Source: PFJX01 sp040757575 (GTDB lineage Bacteria > Pseudomonadota > Gammaproteobacteria > Burkholderiales > Thiobacillaceae). From it: a DNA stretch of 64,000 bases. Below, piece by piece: positions 34,919-43,540 of this stretch. A program made the position numbers and the translations under genes. Positions within the stretch are counted from its first letter, which is position 1, and each line of letters starts with the position of its first letter. The notes beneath the pieces were generated by a model. That model had not been told where the DNA came from. It saw only the letters and a list, made by a program, of their open reading frames with translations, and made no database searches. The DNA lies in assembly GCA_040757575.1 (NCBI GenBank), contig JBFLXA010000016.1, positions 8,339-72,338 of the forward strand, read 5' to 3'.

Positions 34919-37138
34919 ATGGTGCTAACCCTGCGTACCCGCCGGTTTCTTGGCCAGTTTGGTGCCAGTCTGGTCCTGATACTCATCCTGCTGGGCCACG
35001 CGGGTGGGCTCTACCGGCTGTCCTGGGTGGAAAAGCTGGATGCAGCCTTGTATGACTTCAAGGTCTGGCTGTTCCAGTCGGATCAGTTGGACGACAGCAT
35101 CGTCATCGCCGACATCGACGAAAAAAGCCTTGAGGAAATTGGTCGTTGGCCCTGGCCCAGGGAAAAGCTGGCCACCCTGACGGAAAACCTGTTCCAGCAA
35201 TACGGGGTGGCGGCCCTGGGATTCGACGTGATCTTCGCCGAACCGGACCAGAGCTCGGGCTTGCCGGTGCTGGAGCGGCTGGCAACCGGGCCCCTGGCCG
35301 GAGACGGGGGCTTCAGGGCCAGCCTGGAGCGGATGCGTGGCAGCCTGGATTTCGATGGCCGACTGGCGGAAGCTCTGGCCTCGGGCCCCTCGGTGCTGGG
35401 GTATTACTTCGGCTTCCACGAAGCACAGCACACTGTGGGGGTGCTGCCCGAACCTATGCTGGAATGCGGCGAGTTGAATGCCCAGGGCATCACCCCCCTG
35501 GAAGGCCTGGGCTACAACGGCAACCTGGCCCGGCTCCAGAGCCAGACCCCCTTCGCCGGGTTCTTCAATGCCCATCAGGATTTCGACGGGGTGATCCGGC
35601 GCATGCCCGTGTTCGTGAACAACGACGGCAAGTGCTACGCCTCCCTGGCCCTGAGCCTTGTGCGGGCCGGCATGGGGGCTGGGCCTGTGCAGGTGCTGCC
35701 TGCGGGGCAGGGGGGCAATGCCTGGCGCCCCACGACCCTGGATGCGGACGGCCTGCACCTCCCCCTGGACAGCCAGGGCATGGTCCTGGTGCCCTACCGC
35801 AAGGCCGGGGCCTTCCGTTATGTGCCTGCTGCCGACATCATCGCCGGGCGGGCGCCAGCCGCCTGGTTGGAAGGCCGCATCGTCATATTGGGCTCCACCG
35901 CGCCGGGCCTGCTGGACTTGCGTGTGACGCCCACGGATAAAGCCTACCCGGGGGTGGAGATCCACGCCAACCTCATCTCCGGCATCCTCGACAACAGCCT
36001 GAAATGGGAACCGGCCGGCCAGCGGGGCCTGCTGGTGGCGGCCGTCCTGATCCTGGGGTTGGCCCTGGCGGCGGCCTTGCCCTGGCTGCCGCCCCTCGGC
36101 TCTGCGGCCTTGTCCGGAGGCTTGCTGCTGGCCTTGCTGGGGGCAGATGTCTACGCCTGGTACGGTCCCGGCATGAGCCTGAGTGCAGCGGCTCCGGCCC
36201 TGGCCATCCTGGGCCTGTTTGTCCTCAACATGAGCTGGGGGTTCTTTGTGGAAGCCCGCTCCAAGGCCCAGATCACCCGCCTGTTCGGCCAGTACGTGCC
36301 CCCGGAACTGGTGGACGAGATGGCCAAGGACCCGGCCCGCTATAGCCTGCGGGGGGAATCCCGGGTGATGAGCGTGCTGTTTTCGGACATCGTCGGCTTC
36401 ACCAGCATTTCGGAAAAACTGGAAGCTGCCCAGCTGGCGGAGATGCTCAACGTCTATCTGTCGGCCATGACCCGGGTGATCCAGGACGGCAAGGGCACTA
36501 TCGACAAATACATCGGCGACGCCATCATGGCCTTCTGGGGTGCCCCCATGAGCGACGAGCGCCATGCCCATGACGCAGTGATGGCTGCCCTGGCCATGCA
36601 GCGGGTGCTGGCGGAAATCAACCCGGGCCTGGAAGCCCGGGGGTGGCCGGCGGTGAAGATCGGCGTGGGGGTGAACACCGGCCGCATGAGCGTGGGCAAC
36701 ATGGGCTCTGAATTCCGCATGGCCTACACAGTCATGGCAGACGCTGTGAACCTGGCCTCCCGCCTGGAGGGGCTGACGCGGCAGTACGGTGTGGGTGTGC
36801 TGGTGGGCGAGGCCACCCGGGATGCTTGCCCGGACATCCTCTGCCGGCTGGTGGACCGGGTGCGGGTGAAGGGCAAGGACGTGCCCGTGGCCATCTACGA
36901 ACCCCTGGGCCTGGCAGCGGAGGTCCCTGCCGAAGTCCGGGAAGGCGTCGGCAAATTCGAAGCGGCCCTGGCGGATTACCAGGCCCGGCGCTGGGACGAG
37001 GCGGAAATAAAGCTTATGGAATTGCGCAAGCAGGGGGCCTGCAAGCTTTATGACGTCTACCTGGACCGGGTGACCCACTTCCGCTTCAATCCGCCGCCGC
37101 CGGACTGGGATGGCGTGTTCACTTTCACCACAAAATAA
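34919..37138 (+). CDS. CHASE2-domain class III adenylate/guanylate cyclase
   Basis: 739 residues. A short N-terminal membrane segment leads to an extracytoplasmic CHASE2 domain (about 35-350), then three membrane segments (about 360-445), then a class III cyclase domain. The catalytic residues are visible: the metal aspartate in SVLFSDIVGFT, the second in KYIGDAIMAFWG, and the DAVNLASRLEG helix. It makes cAMP or cGMP in response to a periplasmic cue. A phosphodiesterase gene follows after 10 bp. Confidence 0.9.
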   Translation: MVLTLRTRRFLGQFGASLVLILILLGHAGGLYRLSWVEKLDAALYDFKVWLFQSDQLDDSIVIADIDEKSLEEIGRWPWPREKLATLTENLFQQYGVAALGFDVIFAEPDQSSGLPVLERLATGPLAGDGGFRASLERMRGSLDFDGRLAEALASGPSVLGYYFGFHEAQHTVGVLPEPMLECGELNAQGITPLEGLGYNGNLARLQSQTPFAGFFNAHQDFDGVIRRMPVFVNNDGKCYASLALSLVRAGMGAGPVQVLPAGQGGNAWRPTTLDADGLHLPLDSQGMVLVPYRKAGAFRYVPAADIIAGRAPAAWLEGRIVILGSTAPGLLDLRVTPTDKAYPGVEIHANLISGILDNSLKWEPAGQRGLLVAAVLILGLALAAALPWLPPLGSAALSGGLLLALLGADVYAWYGPGMSLSAAAPALAILGLFVLNMSWGFFVEARSKAQITRLFGQYVPPELVDEMAKDPARYSLRGESRVMSVLFSDIVGFTSISEKLEAAQLAEMLNVYLSAMTRVIQDGKGTIDKYIGDAIMAFWGAPMSDERHAHDAVMAALAMQRVLAEINPGLEARGWPAVKIGVGVNTGRMSVGNMGSEFRMAYTVMADAVNLASRLEGLTRQYGVGVLVGEATRDACPDILCRLVDRVRVKGKDVPVAIYEPLGLAAEVPAEVREGVGKFEAALADYQARRWDEAEIKLMELRKQGACKLYDVYLDRVTHFRFNPPPPDWDGVFTFTTK

Positions 37139-37148
37139 GGGGCCAGCC

Positions 37149-37910
37149 ATGAAAATCCGCGTTCTGGGCTGTTCCGGCGGCATAGGCGATGGCCGGCACA
37201 GCACGGCTTTTCTGGTGGATGACGACATCCTGGTGGATTGCGGCACTGGCGTGACCCGCCTGAGCCATGTGGAACTGTGCCGCATCGACCATGTGTTTCT
37301 CACCCATGGTCATCTGGACCACATCCTCTGCCTGCCCCTGCTGCTGGACAGTGCGGCGGGGGAAAGGAGCACACCCGTTACCGTGCATGGCCTGCCGGAA
37401 GTGTTGCAAACCCTCCGCGATCACATCTTCAACTGGCGCGTCTGGCCCGACTTCGCCCGCATTCCGACCCCGGATACCCCCTTCCTGCGCTACCAGGAAA
37501 TGGCCCTGGGTGAGGCCCGCACCGTGGCAGGACGCACTCTGACTTCCATCCCCGCCAACCACGTGGTGCCCGCAGTGGGCTATCGGGTGGCCTGCGCCAC
37601 CGGCAGCTGGGTCTTTTCCGGCGACACCGCCAGCCATGAAGCCCTATGGCGCATGGCGAACCAGATGGATGATCTTCGCCATCTGGTGGTGGAATGTTCC
37701 TTTCAGGATGCCCAGGCCGAACTGGCCCAGGCTTCCAAGCACTACCACCCGGCGGCCCTGGCGGCCGATCTGCACACCCTCAAACCGGGCGTCCAGGCCT
37801 GGATCACCCACCTCAAGCCCGGCGGTGAAGCGGACATCATGGCGGAGTTGCTGGCCCATGGCTTGACGGACGTCTGTGAACTGGCCAACGACCAGGTGTT
37901 TGAGCTCTGA
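37149..37910 (+). CDS. Metallo-beta-lactamase-fold 3',5'-cyclic-nucleotide phosphodiesterase (class II-like)
   Basis: 253 residues without signal peptide. The metal site motif THGHLDH is at about residues 56-62, with a GDTA motif further on and late histidines in HYHPAALA and ITHLKPG. The N terminus KIRVLGCSGG and the overall layout fit the class II cAMP phosphodiesterase (CpdP/PDE1) branch. Its place directly behind a cyclase strongly supports hydrolysis of the cyclic nucleotide made by its neighbour. Other small MBL hydrolases remain possible. Confidence 0.82.
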   Translation: MKIRVLGCSGGIGDGRHSTAFLVDDDILVDCGTGVTRLSHVELCRIDHVFLTHGHLDHILCLPLLLDSAAGERSTPVTVHGLPEVLQTLRDHIFNWRVWPDFARIPTPDTPFLRYQEMALGEARTVAGRTLTSIPANHVVPAVGYRVACATGSWVFSGDTASHEALWRMANQMDDLRHLVVECSFQDAQAELAQASKHYHPAALAADLHTLKPGVQAWITHLKPGGEADIMAELLAHGLTDVCELANDQVFEL

Positions 37911-37930
37911 ACTGATAGGGTTCCCGCAAT

Positions 37931-38013
37931 CGCCGGTTTTTGTAGGAGCGGGCTTGCTGCGAGTAGTCGCTGCATCGGCTGCTGAATCGCGGGCAAGCCC
38001 GCTCTTACCGGCG
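37931..38013. repeat. REP-type extragenic palindrome
   Basis: A long imperfect hairpin with inner arms GAGCGGGCTTGC (37946-37957) and GCAAGCCCGCTC (37993-38004), and outer arms CGCCGGT / ACCGGCG. The TGTAGGAGCGGGCTTGC head is the classic REP sequence of pseudomonads and relatives. Confidence 0.8.
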
Positions 38014-38091
38014 ATGCAGAGTGAGTAGCCTGGAGGAGGCCTTAGGCCGGGTTCGGGAGGCCGGACTGCTGAATATCAACCAACCGGTACG

Positions 38092-38127
38092 TGCCCCGGA
38101 CGCGCTGCGCTTCTCCGGGCTACGGGG
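38092..38127. repeat. Dispersed intergenic palindromic repeat
   Basis: The pattern CCCCGGA, a central GCGCTGCGC core, TCCGGG and TACGGGG is a widespread proteobacterial intergenic repeat. It lies in the same gene-free interval (37911-38147) as the REP element; no gene is visible there. Confidence 0.5.
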
Positions 38128-38147
38128 TGGTGTCTTTGGCGAGGGAA

Positions 38148-38178
38148 ATAAAAAAGGAGGGGATTGCTCCCCTCCTTT
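38148..38178 (-). terminator. Rho-independent terminator of the fccAB operon
   Basis: On the minus strand, a 10-bp stem (AAGGAGGGGA / TCCCCTCCTT) with a 4-base loop is followed by a T-rich run. It lies 22 bp after the fccB stop. Confidence 0.88.
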
Positions 38179-38200
38179 GCCGTCTGATTGAACCGCTGGT

Positions 38201-39499
38201 TTACAGAGCCAGGGTGTCGTTCAGGACGTTCTCTTTCCAGGAGTGCATGTAGGCCAGCTCCAGTTCGCTTTCTTCCTTGGACACGCCGTTGGCGCCCTTG
38301 GGCGGCACCAGAGCCTTTTTCTCCGGATCCCAGCGGAACACGGTAGCCACGTGGAAGGCCGTGCTGTCGGAACTGGCGGAGTAGCAGGTGTTGGTCACCA
38401 CGGGGGCGGCGTCGGGGGTGCGGCCGGCGAAGACCTCGGACAGGCCGTAGGCGCACATCTTGGCGGTGTTGTTTGCCACGGAACCAGACTTCGGGAAGTT
38501 GGTCAGGGCGGAGTCACCCAGGATGTGTACGAAAGGCACGTCCTTGGATTCGAAAGTGGTGTAGTCGATGGCGCACCAGTGGCCGTTGTTGCCGTTACGC
38601 ACGCCGGCCATGCCGCAGATCTCGGCGGCCCGCATGGGCGGTACCACGTTGATCACATCGCCCTTCACGTCGTCGAACTCGGTGCCCACCATCTTGGTCG
38701 CGGCGTTCACGGAACGGGGCATGTTGTTGGGACGGTAGTCGATCATGCTGTTGTCGGTGCCGTAGCCGTAGTGCTTCTTCCAGGCTGCCAGGAACAGGCC
38801 CTTCTTGGAGGCAATGTCCGGGTTGCCGTCCAGCACGATGATCTTGGACTTGGGCTTGGCCTGCTTGAAGTAGTGGGCCACCAGGGAAGCGCGCTCGTAG
38901 GGTCCGGGGGGGCAGCGGTAGGGGGACTTGGGTACGGACATGACGAACACGCCGCCGTCGGGCATGGCTTCCAGCTGTTTGCGCAGGGTGGCAGTCTGGG
39001 GACCGGCCTTCCAGGCGTGCATCACGGTCTTCTGGGCTTCGGCGTCATAGCCTTCCACGGTGTTGAACAGCAGTTCGATACCACCGGCCAGCACCAGACG
39101 GTCGTAGGCCAGGGTCTGGCCACCGGCGGTCTTCACGGTCTTCTTGGAAGTGTCGATGCCCACCACGGTGTCCTGGACCCACTTGTCGGCGATCTTCTTG
39201 ATGTTGTCGTAAGGACGGGTGATGTCCTCCATTTTGGTGATGCCGGCCAGCACTTCGTTGGAAGTGGGGCAGGAAACGAAATGGGGGTTGGGCTCGATGA
39301 CGGTGACCTCGGCGTTCGGGGTCCACATCTTCATGTAGCGGGTGAAGGTGGAACCGCCGAAACCGGCGCCCACCACCACGATCTTGGGGCCCTTGGCAGC
39401 GGCGCTGCCAGAGGTGGCGCAACCGGACACGCCGGCCAGGGACAGGGCACCGGCCGCACCGGCGGAGGCCTTCAGGAATTCGCGACGATCAAAAGTCAT
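38201..39499 (-). CDS. fccB: Flavocytochrome c sulfide dehydrogenase, flavoprotein subunit
   Basis: 432 residues. The N terminus has a twin-arginine signal (DRREFLK) followed by an Ala-rich stretch and LAGVSGC, so a Tat-exported lipoprotein is possible. The FAD-binding motif VVVGAGFGG begins the mature part. Conserved family segments follow, including HFVSCPTSNEV and SPYRCPPGPYERA, whose cysteines fit the redox-active pair. It oxidises sulfide and passes electrons to the cytochrome subunit encoded just upstream. Confidence 0.92.
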   Translation of the reverse strand: MTFDRREFLKASAGAAGALSLAGVSGCATSGSAAAKGPKIVVVGAGFGGSTFTRYMKMWTPNAEVTVIEPNPHFVSCPTSNEVLAGITKMEDITRPYDNIKKIADKWVQDTVVGIDTSKKTVKTAGGQTLAYDRLVLAGGIELLFNTVEGYDAEAQKTVMHAWKAGPQTATLRKQLEAMPDGGVFVMSVPKSPYRCPPGPYERASLVAHYFKQAKPKSKIIVLDGNPDIASKKGLFLAAWKKHYGYGTDNSMIDYRPNNMPRSVNAATKMVGTEFDDVKGDVINVVPPMRAAEICGMAGVRNGNNGHWCAIDYTTFESKDVPFVHILGDSALTNFPKSGSVANNTAKMCAYGLSEVFAGRTPDAAPVVTNTCYSASSDSTAFHVATVFRWDPEKKALVPPKGANGVSKEESELELAYMHSWKENVLNDTLAL

Positions 39500-39520
39500 T
39501 TTCTTTCTCCTCTATCCCGC

Positions 39521-39826
39521 TTATTTGATGGCGGCGAAGTACTTGGCGATGGCCTCGTACTCGGCGTCGGTGTAACCGTTGGCGTGCTTGGCCATCACGG
39601 TGGCGGGGCGGGAGCCGTCGCGGAAGGCCTTCATCTGGTCGACGAAGTACTTCACTTCCAGACCGGCCAGGCTGGGGATGGCACCTGAGCTCTTGCCATC
39701 GGTGCCATGGCAGTAGGCACAGTTGGCGGCCATGAAACGGGCACGGGTGTCCATCGCTTGGGCCGTGGCCACGGCGCCCAGCGTGCTCGCTACGAGCAGG
39801 CCAACAGCAAGGGTTTTTGTCTCCAT
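39521..39826 (-). CDS. fccA: Small c-type cytochrome, FccA-like
   Basis: 101 residues from ATG 39826, which follows a strong GGAGG box. Signal peptide, then one heme motif CAYCH with a distal methionine in the terminal helix region (PATVMAKHANGYT). It is a monoheme subunit, like those paired with FccB in many sulfur oxidisers, and takes electrons from the flavoprotein. An FNR-like box lies upstream. Confidence 0.88.
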   Translation of the reverse strand: METKTLAVGLLVASTLGAVATAQAMDTRARFMAANCAYCHGTDGKSSGAIPSLAGLEVKYFVDQMKAFRDGSRPATVMAKHANGYTDAEYEAIAKYFAAIK

Positions 39827-39877
39827 CACATCCTCCAGAAAAGAAAAAAGACGGGTCACCGTCTGCCGGTTTTGAAC

Positions 39878-39891
39878 TTGATACAGGTCAA
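39878..39891. promoter_or_regulatory. FNR/Anr-like box upstream of fccAB
   Basis: TTGAT-ACAG-GTCAA, nine of ten matches to the FNR consensus TTGAT-N4-ATCAA, inside a perfect CTTGA-N6-TCAAG dyad. It is 52-65 bp upstream of fccA, fitting an activator position if transcription starts close to the gene. Oxygen or redox control is inferred. Confidence 0.5.
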
Positions 39892-39974
39892 GCTCTTGGT
39901 ACGGGTGGCGGATGTTTGCATGGGCCTTTTTAACCAGTCAACAAGTAAACTCTAATATTGGTGCGGCCTCCCGG

Positions 39975-41081
39975 CTAGTTTTGTGCTCCCAGGGCGCGCG
40001 CTTGCTGAAGTGTGCTGGCCAGATTTTTTTGTTCCGTCTCGGCGGACCAGGTTTCATCCAGCCAGCCGCAAAGGTGGCTCTGCACCAGGTTCGTGAGGGC
40101 TTCGATCCACAGGGGACGATCGTTCAGGGCGGGGATGTAGTGGTACTCCCGGCCACCGGCCTGCAGGAAGTCTGCCTTGCCCTCCATGCCTATTTCTTCC
40201 AGGGTTTCCAGGCAATCCGCCGTGAAACCGGGACAGATCACGTCCACCCGCCGGGTGCCGGCCTTGGCCAGTTCTTCCAGGGTGGCGGTGGTGTAGGGCT
40301 TGAGCCATTCGGCCCGGCCGAAACGGGACTGGAAGGTGACCCGATACTGGTCCGCCTGCAAGCCCAGGGACTCGGCCAGCAGGCGCCCCGTTTTCCGGCA
40401 CTCGCAGTGGTAGGGATCACCCAGATCCAGGCTGCGGCGGGGCACGCCATGGAAGCTCATCACCAGCACGTCGGGCCGGCCCCGTTCCGCCCAGAAGACC
40501 TCGATGCTCTGGCGCAGGGCCTGAATGTAGCCGGGGTCGTCATGGAAGTTGCGAATGGTGCGGATTTCCGGCGGGTTGCGGGTATGCAGCAGGGTCTGCC
40601 AGACCGCGTCCAGGGCCGAGCCGGTGCTGCTGGCGGCGTACTGGGGGTAGAGGGGGACCACCAGCAGCCGGTCCACCCCCTGGGCCTTCATGTGGGCGAT
40701 GCGCTGGGCCACGGACGGCTGGCCATAGCGCATGGCGTAGTCCACCAGCACGGGCTCCCTGACCCGCTGTCCCAGGTGCCCTTTGAGCAGGATGGCCATG
40801 CGTTCCGTGTGGTATTTCAGCGGGGAACCTTCCGGTCGCCATATGGAGGCGTACTTCTGGGCGGATTTTGCCGGCCGGGTGTTGAGGATGATGCCGTTGA
40901 GGATGAGCCACCAGATGGGGCGGGGGATTTCCACCACCCGCTGGTCCGAGAGGAATTCCTTCAAGTAGGGACGCAGGGCCTGGGCGGTGGGGGCTTCGGG
41001 AGTGCCCAGGTTGATGAGAAGCACGCCTATCCGGGCAGGTTGGTCGTGCTTGTGGGCGGGTTCGGGAAAAAAGAATGTCAT
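39975..41081 (-). CDS. hemH: Ferrochelatase
   Basis: 368 residues, the usual size. The family motifs are clear: VLLINLGTPEAPT near the N terminus, YPQYAASSTGSA, the catalytic histidine in MSFHGVP, and the late FTADCLETLEEI with the conserved glutamates. It inserts Fe2+ into protoporphyrin IX, the last step of heme synthesis. An EamA-type gene lies 15 bp upstream in the same direction. Confidence 0.96.
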   Translation of the reverse strand: MTFFFPEPAHKHDQPARIGVLLINLGTPEAPTAQALRPYLKEFLSDQRVVEIPRPIWWLILNGIILNTRPAKSAQKYASIWRPEGSPLKYHTERMAILLKGHLGQRVREPVLVDYAMRYGQPSVAQRIAHMKAQGVDRLLVVPLYPQYAASSTGSALDAVWQTLLHTRNPPEIRTIRNFHDDPGYIQALRQSIEVFWAERGRPDVLVMSFHGVPRRSLDLGDPYHCECRKTGRLLAESLGLQADQYRVTFQSRFGRAEWLKPYTTATLEELAKAGTRRVDVICPGFTADCLETLEEIGMEGKADFLQAGGREYHYIPALNDRPLWIEALTNLVQSHLCGWLDETWSAETEQKNLASTLQQARALGAQN

Positions 41082-41096
41082 GTCAGGAATGTCCGG

Positions 41097-41531
41097 TTAG
41101 CGTTTTAGACCCAGAATCACCACCCCGGCGGCCACCAGACCGATGCCCAGCCATTCCCGGACATTGGGGCGTTCTCCCAGGAAGATGACGGCGAAGACAG
41201 CCACGAGCACCAAGCTCAGTTTGTCGATGGGGGCTACCTTGGAGGCCTCGCCCATCTGCAGGGCCCGGAAGTAGCTGACCCAGGAGGCGCCGGTGGCCAG
41301 GGCGGAGAGGGAAAGGAAGGTCCAGGTGTGGGTGGACAGGGCCAGGGGATTGCTCCACTTGCCGGTGGCCAAAACAAAAGCCGCCAGCACCAGCAGGATG
41401 ATGAAGGTGCGTATCAGAGTGGCCAGGTCAGAATCCACGCCCTGGAGTCCCAACTTGGCGAAGATGGCGGTCAGGGCGGCAAACACAGCCGACAGCAGGG
41501 CCCAGTGGAACCAGGTGAGGCCGTTTTCCAT
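41097..41531 (-). CDS. EamA-family membrane protein, single half
   Basis: 144 residues, about five membrane segments. It is a single EamA/DMT repeat: the C-terminal VFAVIFLGERPNVREWLGIGLVAAGVV segment is diagnostic. Full-length DMT exporters have two such repeats, so this protein probably dimerises like small drug or metabolite exporters. ATG 41531 is chosen because it starts the hydrophobic domain. It sits between the Dyp-peroxidase gene and hemH, 11 and 15 bp away, suggesting one operon. Confidence 0.85.
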   Translation of the reverse strand: MENGLTWFHWALLSAVFAALTAIFAKLGLQGVDSDLATLIRTFIILLVLAAFVLATGKWSNPLALSTHTWTFLSLSALATGASWVSYFRALQMGEASKVAPIDKLSLVLVAVFAVIFLGERPNVREWLGIGLVAAGVVILGLKR

Positions 41532-41542
41532 GCCGCCGACCT

Positions 41543-42433
41543 TCACAGGCCCAGGGCGGAGAGGTCTAGCCGCCCGCCCGCCAGGGGCGGATACCAGTAG
41601 TAGGCGCCGGTGATGGGGTGGGTGAAGCGGAACAGGGCATCGACGATGCCGTCTTCCTGGCCGGTCATGCGCTTCAGTTGGGCTTCGAAGGCGCGGGCGT
41701 CGTGGCCGAAAGCCAGGAATACCAGCCCGGCCTGGCCGCAATCCGACCAGGGCATGGAACGGCGCACCACGAAGGCCTCCGGGTCGAAGCTTTCCTGGGC
41801 GGTACGTTTGACGTGGGCGCTTTCCGGCGCTTCCTCGATTTCCTCGTTGTCGGCGATGCGGCGGCCGAAGGTGCTGTCCTGCTCTGCCTGCGGCATGGCC
41901 TGGAAGCGGTCCAGGTCGTGGACCCATTGCTGCAGGGCGGCGATGCCGCCGCCGTCCAGGCCGGGGCCCAGACCGGTGGCGAAGGCGGCAGCGACGGCTG
42001 CTTCATCCTGGGGGTTTTCCGTGCCGTCGATATAACCGGTGAGGTCCTGGCTGTTGCCGTACATGAAGGTTTCCAGGCTTTGCGCCACGGTGAACGCTGG
42101 CGCCAGCAGGTGCTCGATTTCCCGGCCCCGGTGCAGCAGCTTGCCCCGGTCATCTCCCCGCAGCCAGCACCACAGGGCATGGGGAGTGGCGGGCACGGGG
42201 GCGGCATCGGATGTGGAGACGGGAAACTCGTACAGGCCCGGCAGGGTACGGCCCAGGGCCGTGGCCAGGGGCAGGCCGATGCCCACCACCGTGTCCGCGC
42301 CATCCGCCATCTCTTGCAGGCGTGCCAGGGCATCAGCCAGATCGGTGCCGGAAGCGCCAGGGGCGAAATCGAATTGCAGGTGCCGGGCGGCGGCGGGAAC
42401 GGGGGAGAGGATGCCGGGCTGGAAAAGGCTCAC
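41543..42433 (-). CDS. Dyp-type heme peroxidase
   Basis: 296 residues without a signal peptide, class B-like in length. The distal GxxDG motif reads GYIDGTENPQ, a proximal histidine candidate is in SAHVKR, and a conserved SMPW/GLVFLAFGHD region follows. It uses peroxide to oxidise dyes, lignin-like phenols or other substrates, possibly as cargo of an encapsulin, although no encapsulin gene is visible. Cotranscription with hemH would link heme supply to a heme enzyme, which is inference. Confidence 0.92.
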   Translation of the reverse strand: MSLFQPGILSPVPAAARHLQFDFAPGASGTDLADALARLQEMADGADTVVGIGLPLATALGRTLPGLYEFPVSTSDAAPVPATPHALWCWLRGDDRGKLLHRGREIEHLLAPAFTVAQSLETFMYGNSQDLTGYIDGTENPQDEAAVAAAFATGLGPGLDGGGIAALQQWVHDLDRFQAMPQAEQDSTFGRRIADNEEIEEAPESAHVKRTAQESFDPEAFVVRRSMPWSDCGQAGLVFLAFGHDARAFEAQLKRMTGQEDGIVDALFRFTHPITGAYYWYPPLAGGRLDLSALGL

Positions 42434-42482
42434 GCAGGCTCCGAGTGTGTTTGTTTGGCAGGGGCAAGACTACCCCAAACCC

Positions 42483-43502
42483 TTAGGGGTAAGACAGGAC
42501 GTTGGACAGCAGCCGGGCGGTGATATCAACGATGGGAATGACCCGTTCGTAGGCCATGCGGGTGGGACCGATGACCCCCAGGGTGCCCACCACCTCGCCG
42601 TTCACTTCGTAAGGCGCTGCAATGACACTGCATTCGTCCAGAGGGGTGACCCGGGATTCGGCGCCGATGAAGATCTGCACCCCGTTGGCGGCGTGGCCCA
42701 CGTCCATGAGCTGTAATAACTCGGTCTTCTGCTCAAACAGGCCGAACAGCTCCCGCAGCCGGGTCATGTTGGTGGACAGTTCAGGTGCCTGGAGCAGGTT
42801 GCGTTCCCCCGTCAGCACGTATTCCTTGCCAGCGCCGCTGAAGGCTTCGTTGCCCGCACTGACCACGGCCTCCATGAGCCGGCTGATGTCGGACTGCAAC
42901 TCCGCCAGTTCCCGGGCCAGCCGGGGTTGCACGTCCTCGAAGGACTGGCCGGCGAAATGCTGGTTGAAATAATTGGCGGCCCGGGTGAGCTGGCTGGGAC
43001 TGAAGGGTTTGTCCGTCAACAACACCCGGTTCTGCACCTCGCCGCTCTGGGTCACCATGATGAGCAGGATGCGCTTCTCCGACAGGGTCAGGAATTCGAT
43101 CTGCCGCAGGGTCTGGTTGCGCCGCTTGGGGGTCATGACCACGCCGGCGTAGGCGGTGAGCTCCGCCAGCAGGTGGGAGGCGGTGGCCACCAGGCGCTGG
43201 GGATCGTCCGGCAGCAGGCTGGTCTCGATCTGGCGCACTTCTCCCTGGGCCAGGGGCTTCACCGTCAGCAGGCTGTCCACGAACAGGCGGTAGCCCTTGG
43301 GGGTGGGAATGCGGCCCGCCGAAGTGTGGGGGCTGGCGATGAAACCGCCGTCTTCCAGGTCCGCCATGATGTTGCGGATGGAGGCCGGGGACAGGTTCAG
43401 GGCCGTGGACTTTGAGAGGGTACGAGAGCCCACGGGCTGGCCGTCCTCGATGTAACGTTCCACGAGGTGCTTCAGGAGGATACGGGCGCGGTCGTTGAGC
43501 AT
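42483..43502 (-). CDS. hrcA: Heat-inducible transcription repressor HrcA
   Basis: 339 residues, normal length. An N-terminal winged helix (GQPVGSRTLSKSTALNLSPASIRNIMADLE, then HTSAGRIPT) is followed by a GAF-like regulatory domain. HrcA binds CIRCE operators and represses groE/dnaK-type genes. I see no CIRCE element in the 38 bp between hrcA and nadK, so autoregulation from here is not supported. It is divergent from nadK. Confidence 0.95.
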   Translation of the reverse strand: MLNDRARILLKHLVERYIEDGQPVGSRTLSKSTALNLSPASIRNIMADLEDGGFIASPHTSAGRIPTPKGYRLFVDSLLTVKPLAQGEVRQIETSLLPDDPQRLVATASHLLAELTAYAGVVMTPKRRNQTLRQIEFLTLSEKRILLIMVTQSGEVQNRVLLTDKPFSPSQLTRAANYFNQHFAGQSFEDVQPRLARELAELQSDISRLMEAVVSAGNEAFSGAGKEYVLTGERNLLQAPELSTNMTRLRELFGLFEQKTELLQLMDVGHAANGVQIFIGAESRVTPLDECSVIAAPYEVNGEVVGTLGVIGPTRMAYERVIPIVDITARLLSNVLSYP

Positions 43503-43526
43503 GGCGTTCTATTTGTAGGGCCTGGC

Positions 43527-43532
43527 TATAAT
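43527..43532 (+). promoter_or_regulatory. Candidate -10 element for nadK
   Basis: A perfect TATAAT hexamer 8 bp before the nadK start codon. No convincing -35 hexamer is seen at the right spacing. If used, the nadK transcript would be nearly leaderless. Confidence 0.3.
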
Positions 43533-43540
43533 TTCACGCC

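Noticed and set aside
34925..37303. 792-codon open frame antisense to the cyclase gene
   Set aside because: Shadow frame opposite a protein with full catalytic motifs.
43503..43540. CIRCE operator upstream of hrcA
   Set aside because: The 38-bp interval contains no TTAGCACTC-N9-GAGTGCTAA-like dyad.
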